Shown: piece after piece, positions 4,659 through 6,647 of the stretch
Numbering within the stretch: the stretch's first letter is position 1
Layout: the number at the start of each line of letters is the position of its first letter
Source: Deltaproteobacteria bacterium
GTDB lineage: Bacteria > Desulfobacterota > Desulfobacteria > Desulfobacterales > SURF-15
Direction of reading: 5' to 3'
DNA: 6,647 nucleotides
Assembly (NCBI GenBank): GCA_024644775.1
Contig: JAHEHB010000309.1
Location: 1 to 6,647 of the forward strand
The notes under the pieces: model-generated
What the model was told of the DNA's origin: nothing
Seen by the model: only the letters and a program-made list of their open reading frames with translations
The model's database searches: none
Position numbers and translations under genes: made by a program

Positions 4659-6404
4659 ATGAAAAAATCACCTGTTTTTGTCGGTTTGTGTCTTTTCGTT
4701 GTATTCTGCGCGGCGCTGGTATCTGCGCAAACAAAAAACCCGGATACCTTTGTTCTTGCAAATTATGGAAACCTAAGAACCCTGGATCCCTCAGTAGCGT
4801 ATGATGTCACATCTTCCCAGCGCCTCTGGAATATCTATCAACCCCTGGTCTTCTTCGACGGATCATACACAGATAAATTTAAACCCATTCTGTGCACAGA
4901 AATCCCCACGCTGGAAAACGGCGGTATCACACCGGATGGCATGACCTACACCTTTACCATTCGCAAGGGAGTAAAATTTCACGAAGGCCAGCAGTTGACC
5001 CCTGATGATGTGATCTATACATTCAAACGTAACATGATTGCCGATCCGGATGGAGGCCCCATGTGGATGTTGCTGGAAGCACTGACCGGTGAAGGTTCTA
5101 CAAGGGATAAAGATGGTAAAATCATTCCCGGCATCTTCGAGAAAATCGACGCATGTGTTGAGGCGAAAGGAGATAAAGTTATTTTCCAGCTTCCGAAACC
5201 CTACCCTCCGTTTATGGGTATTTTGGCGTATTCCTCATCTATTATATTGAATAAGGAATGGGCCATTTCAAAGGGTTGCTGGGATGGAAATATTCAAAAC
5301 GCTGCTAAATACAACAATCCGGCGCCGGGGCATGAACCCCTGCTGAAGCTCACAAACGGCACCGGACCTTATATGATGAAATCCTGGGAACCCAACAAGG
5401 AATTTGTCTTTGATCGGTTTGACGGATACTGGGGACCCAAGCCCAAATTGAAACGGGCCATTGTCAAATATGTGAAGGAATGGAGCACGCGAAAACTGAT
5501 GTTACAAAACGGAGATGCGGACAGGGTTCGTGTTGACAACCCCTATGTGCCGGAAGTGAAAGCCATGAAGGGGCTGAAACTCTATGAGGTACCCCTGCTT
5601 TCCGTGACGGCGGCGTTTTTCTGCCAGAAAATCAACCCTGCCGGCAATCCAAATATCGGTAGCGGTAAACTCGACGGAAACGGGATCCCGCCGGATTTCT
5701 TCTCTGATATCAATGTCCGAAAAGCCTTTCTGCACGCCTTGGACCGAGAGACCTATAAATCAGATGTTTTTAACAATCTGGTGATCATGCCGACCAGTCC
5801 CAATATTGAAGGACTCGCATTTCACAAGGATGTACCGGTGTATGAGTTTGATCTGAAAAAATCCGAAGAATACATGAAAAAAGCCTGGGGGGGACAGGTC
5901 TGGGAAAAGGGATTTAAGATGATCATAACCCACAATACCGGTAATGAAATGCGAGAGGCGGCCGCATTGATGCTGGCCGAAAATATCATGTCCCTGAACC
6001 CGGAATTTAAGATTGAGGTCCGAAACGTCGAGTGGAAAGATTATCTGGTGAAATACCGAAATTACATGTATCCGCTCTTTTTGATCGGCTGGGGGGCCGA
6101 CTATGCCGATCCGCACAACTTCATGTACACGTTCATGCACTCCAAAGGCGTCTATGGCCGTTACATGGCTTATCACAATGCGGAAGTGGACAAGCTGTGC
6201 GAAGAAGGAATCGCAAAGATCGATCCCAAAGAAAGAGAAAAGATTTACCACAGACTCCAGGATCTCTGGTATGAAGAAGCCATCGCTATTCCGCTTTACC
6301 AGCAAATTGTGGTTCGCGCCTATAGGGACTGGGTTAAAGGATATGTGCCAAACGCCATGCTTACAGACGCTAGTGAAATGCTGATGGATATTTGGAAAGA
6401 ATAA
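4659..6404 (+). CDS. ABC importer periplasmic solute-binding protein, family 5 (DppA/OppA-like)
   Basis: This 581-residue protein captures a substrate, usually a peptide but in some members nickel, opines or other solutes, in the periplasm for an ABC permease. Residues 1-23 are a Sec signal peptide (KK, a hydrophobic core, then VSA before Gln24). The Cys residues at 11 and 17 are not in a lipobox, so it should be soluble rather than a lipoprotein. Family marks follow: FVLANYGNLRTLDPSVAYD (31-49), the signature TYTFTIRKGVKFHEGQQLTP (96-115) then DDVIYTFKR, GTGPYMMKSW with YWGPK (about 233-260), DINVRKAFLHALDRE (from about 350), GWGADYADPHNFMYTF (477-492) and AIPLYQQ near the end. Length is in the usual range. 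GGAGG lies 4 nt before ATG 4659. No permease or ATPase gene follows within 240 nt, so partners are beyond the window or elsewhere. The substrate cannot be told. Confidence 0.94.
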   Translation: MKKSPVFVGLCLFVVFCAALVSAQTKNPDTFVLANYGNLRTLDPSVAYDVTSSQRLWNIYQPLVFFDGSYTDKFKPILCTEIPTLENGGITPDGMTYTFTIRKGVKFHEGQQLTPDDVIYTFKRNMIADPDGGPMWMLLEALTGEGSTRDKDGKIIPGIFEKIDACVEAKGDKVIFQLPKPYPPFMGILAYSSSIILNKEWAISKGCWDGNIQNAAKYNNPAPGHEPLLKLTNGTGPYMMKSWEPNKEFVFDRFDGYWGPKPKLKRAIVKYVKEWSTRKLMLQNGDADRVRVDNPYVPEVKAMKGLKLYEVPLLSVTAAFFCQKINPAGNPNIGSGKLDGNGIPPDFFSDINVRKAFLHALDRETYKSDVFNNLVIMPTSPNIEGLAFHKDVPVYEFDLKKSEEYMKKAWGGQVWEKGFKMIITHNTGNEMREAAALMLAENIMSLNPEFKIEVRNVEWKDYLVKYRNYMYPLFLIGWGADYADPHNFMYTFMHSKGVYGRYMAYHNAEVDKLCEEGIAKIDPKEREKIYHRLQDLWYEEAIAIPLYQQIVVRAYRDWVKGYVPNAMLTDASEMLMDIWKE

Positions 6405-6647
6405 TCGCTTCGCTGGTTGTATAATGGGGTGGTGGGATACCAGGAAAAATTTGCTTTATTAATTCGGTACACAAGTTTCGCACCCCCAGTTTCTTTCGAG
6501 TGCTCGTTGATGTATGTCGGATGATATTTTTGAGGGCAAAATAATGACACGGTGCGGGTTGGCAGCACCCGATAACAACCCCCCTGCATAGGCACAGAGG
6601 CGGTGTATGTAGATGCCTGAAACGTTTATGTTTTGTTTAAGCGCCAT
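6405..6647. other. Region after the solute-binding protein gene, no supported gene
   Basis: These 243 bases hold no gene I can support. There is no clear terminator: no GC stem followed by T was found directly after the stop codon. TATAAT at 6420-6425 has no matching -35. A GC-rich palindromic patch at 6551-6570 can fold either as GGTGC/GCACC or as CGGGT/ACCCG. A minus-strand frame entering from the right edge (MALKQNIN...) has no recognisable pattern. The absence of an immediate downstream gene argues that the binding protein is either monocistronic or separated from its permease genes. Confidence 0.4.

Noticed and set aside
5760..6305. Long minus-strand frame (181 codons) inside the solute-binding protein gene
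   Set aside because: It is antisense to a clearly recognised gene and has no family pattern of its own.
6551..6600. attC-like or terminator-like palindromes near the right edge
   Set aside because: The stems are short and mutually exclusive, there is no T-tract, and the conserved core sites of integron attC are not convincingly present.

Overview
The window reads as a moderate-GC chromosomal segment of a Gram-negative anaerobe. A sulfate-reducer-like Desulfobacterota (former Deltaproteobacteria) is the best guess. It rests on the type I-beta DAHP synthase with an N-terminal ferredoxin-like domain, a Sec-exported solute-binding protein, AGGAGG-type ribosome binding sites and short TTTCAGGTGTC-type dispersed repeats. 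There is no rRNA, no tRNA and no marker gene, so the taxonomy is an inference.

Layout. (1) Positions 1-1017, minus strand: aroF, DAHP synthase, the first step of the shikimate pathway, lacking only its last few codons at the window edge. (2) Positions 1050-1196, minus strand: a structured leader of aroF. It has a Phe-rich mini-ORF (MSFFLVF), several alternative base pairings and an intrinsic terminator 33 nt before the aroF start. It looks like an undescribed phenylalanine attenuator and is the most interesting item here. (3) Positions 1266-1736, minus strand: an SRPBCC (START-like) fold protein. (4) Positions 1950-3205, plus strand: a probable three-gene operon from a good sigma70-like promoter. 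It encodes a small membrane-anchored protein, a small CxxC protein and an HD-domain phosphohydrolase, followed by a cluster of hairpins. (5) Positions 3284-4087: a decayed mobile-element region. A 22-bp imperfect inverted repeat (20/22) encloses the frameshifted C-terminal part of an IS110-family transposase. (6) Positions 4103-4222: nested inverted repeats with two terminator-like hairpins in opposite orientation. The stronger one faces the minus strand, where no gene was found to terminate. (7) Positions 4223-4658: gene-free, AT-rich region with a candidate promoter for the next gene. (8) Positions 4659-6404, plus strand: a family-5 (DppA/OppA-like) periplasmic solute-binding protein of an ABC importer. 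(9) Positions 6405-6647: no supported gene.

The genes do not form one pathway. aroF appears independently controlled by its leader. The 1950-3205 operon has no assignable pathway. The binding protein would feed an ABC importer whose permease and ATPase genes are not in the window.
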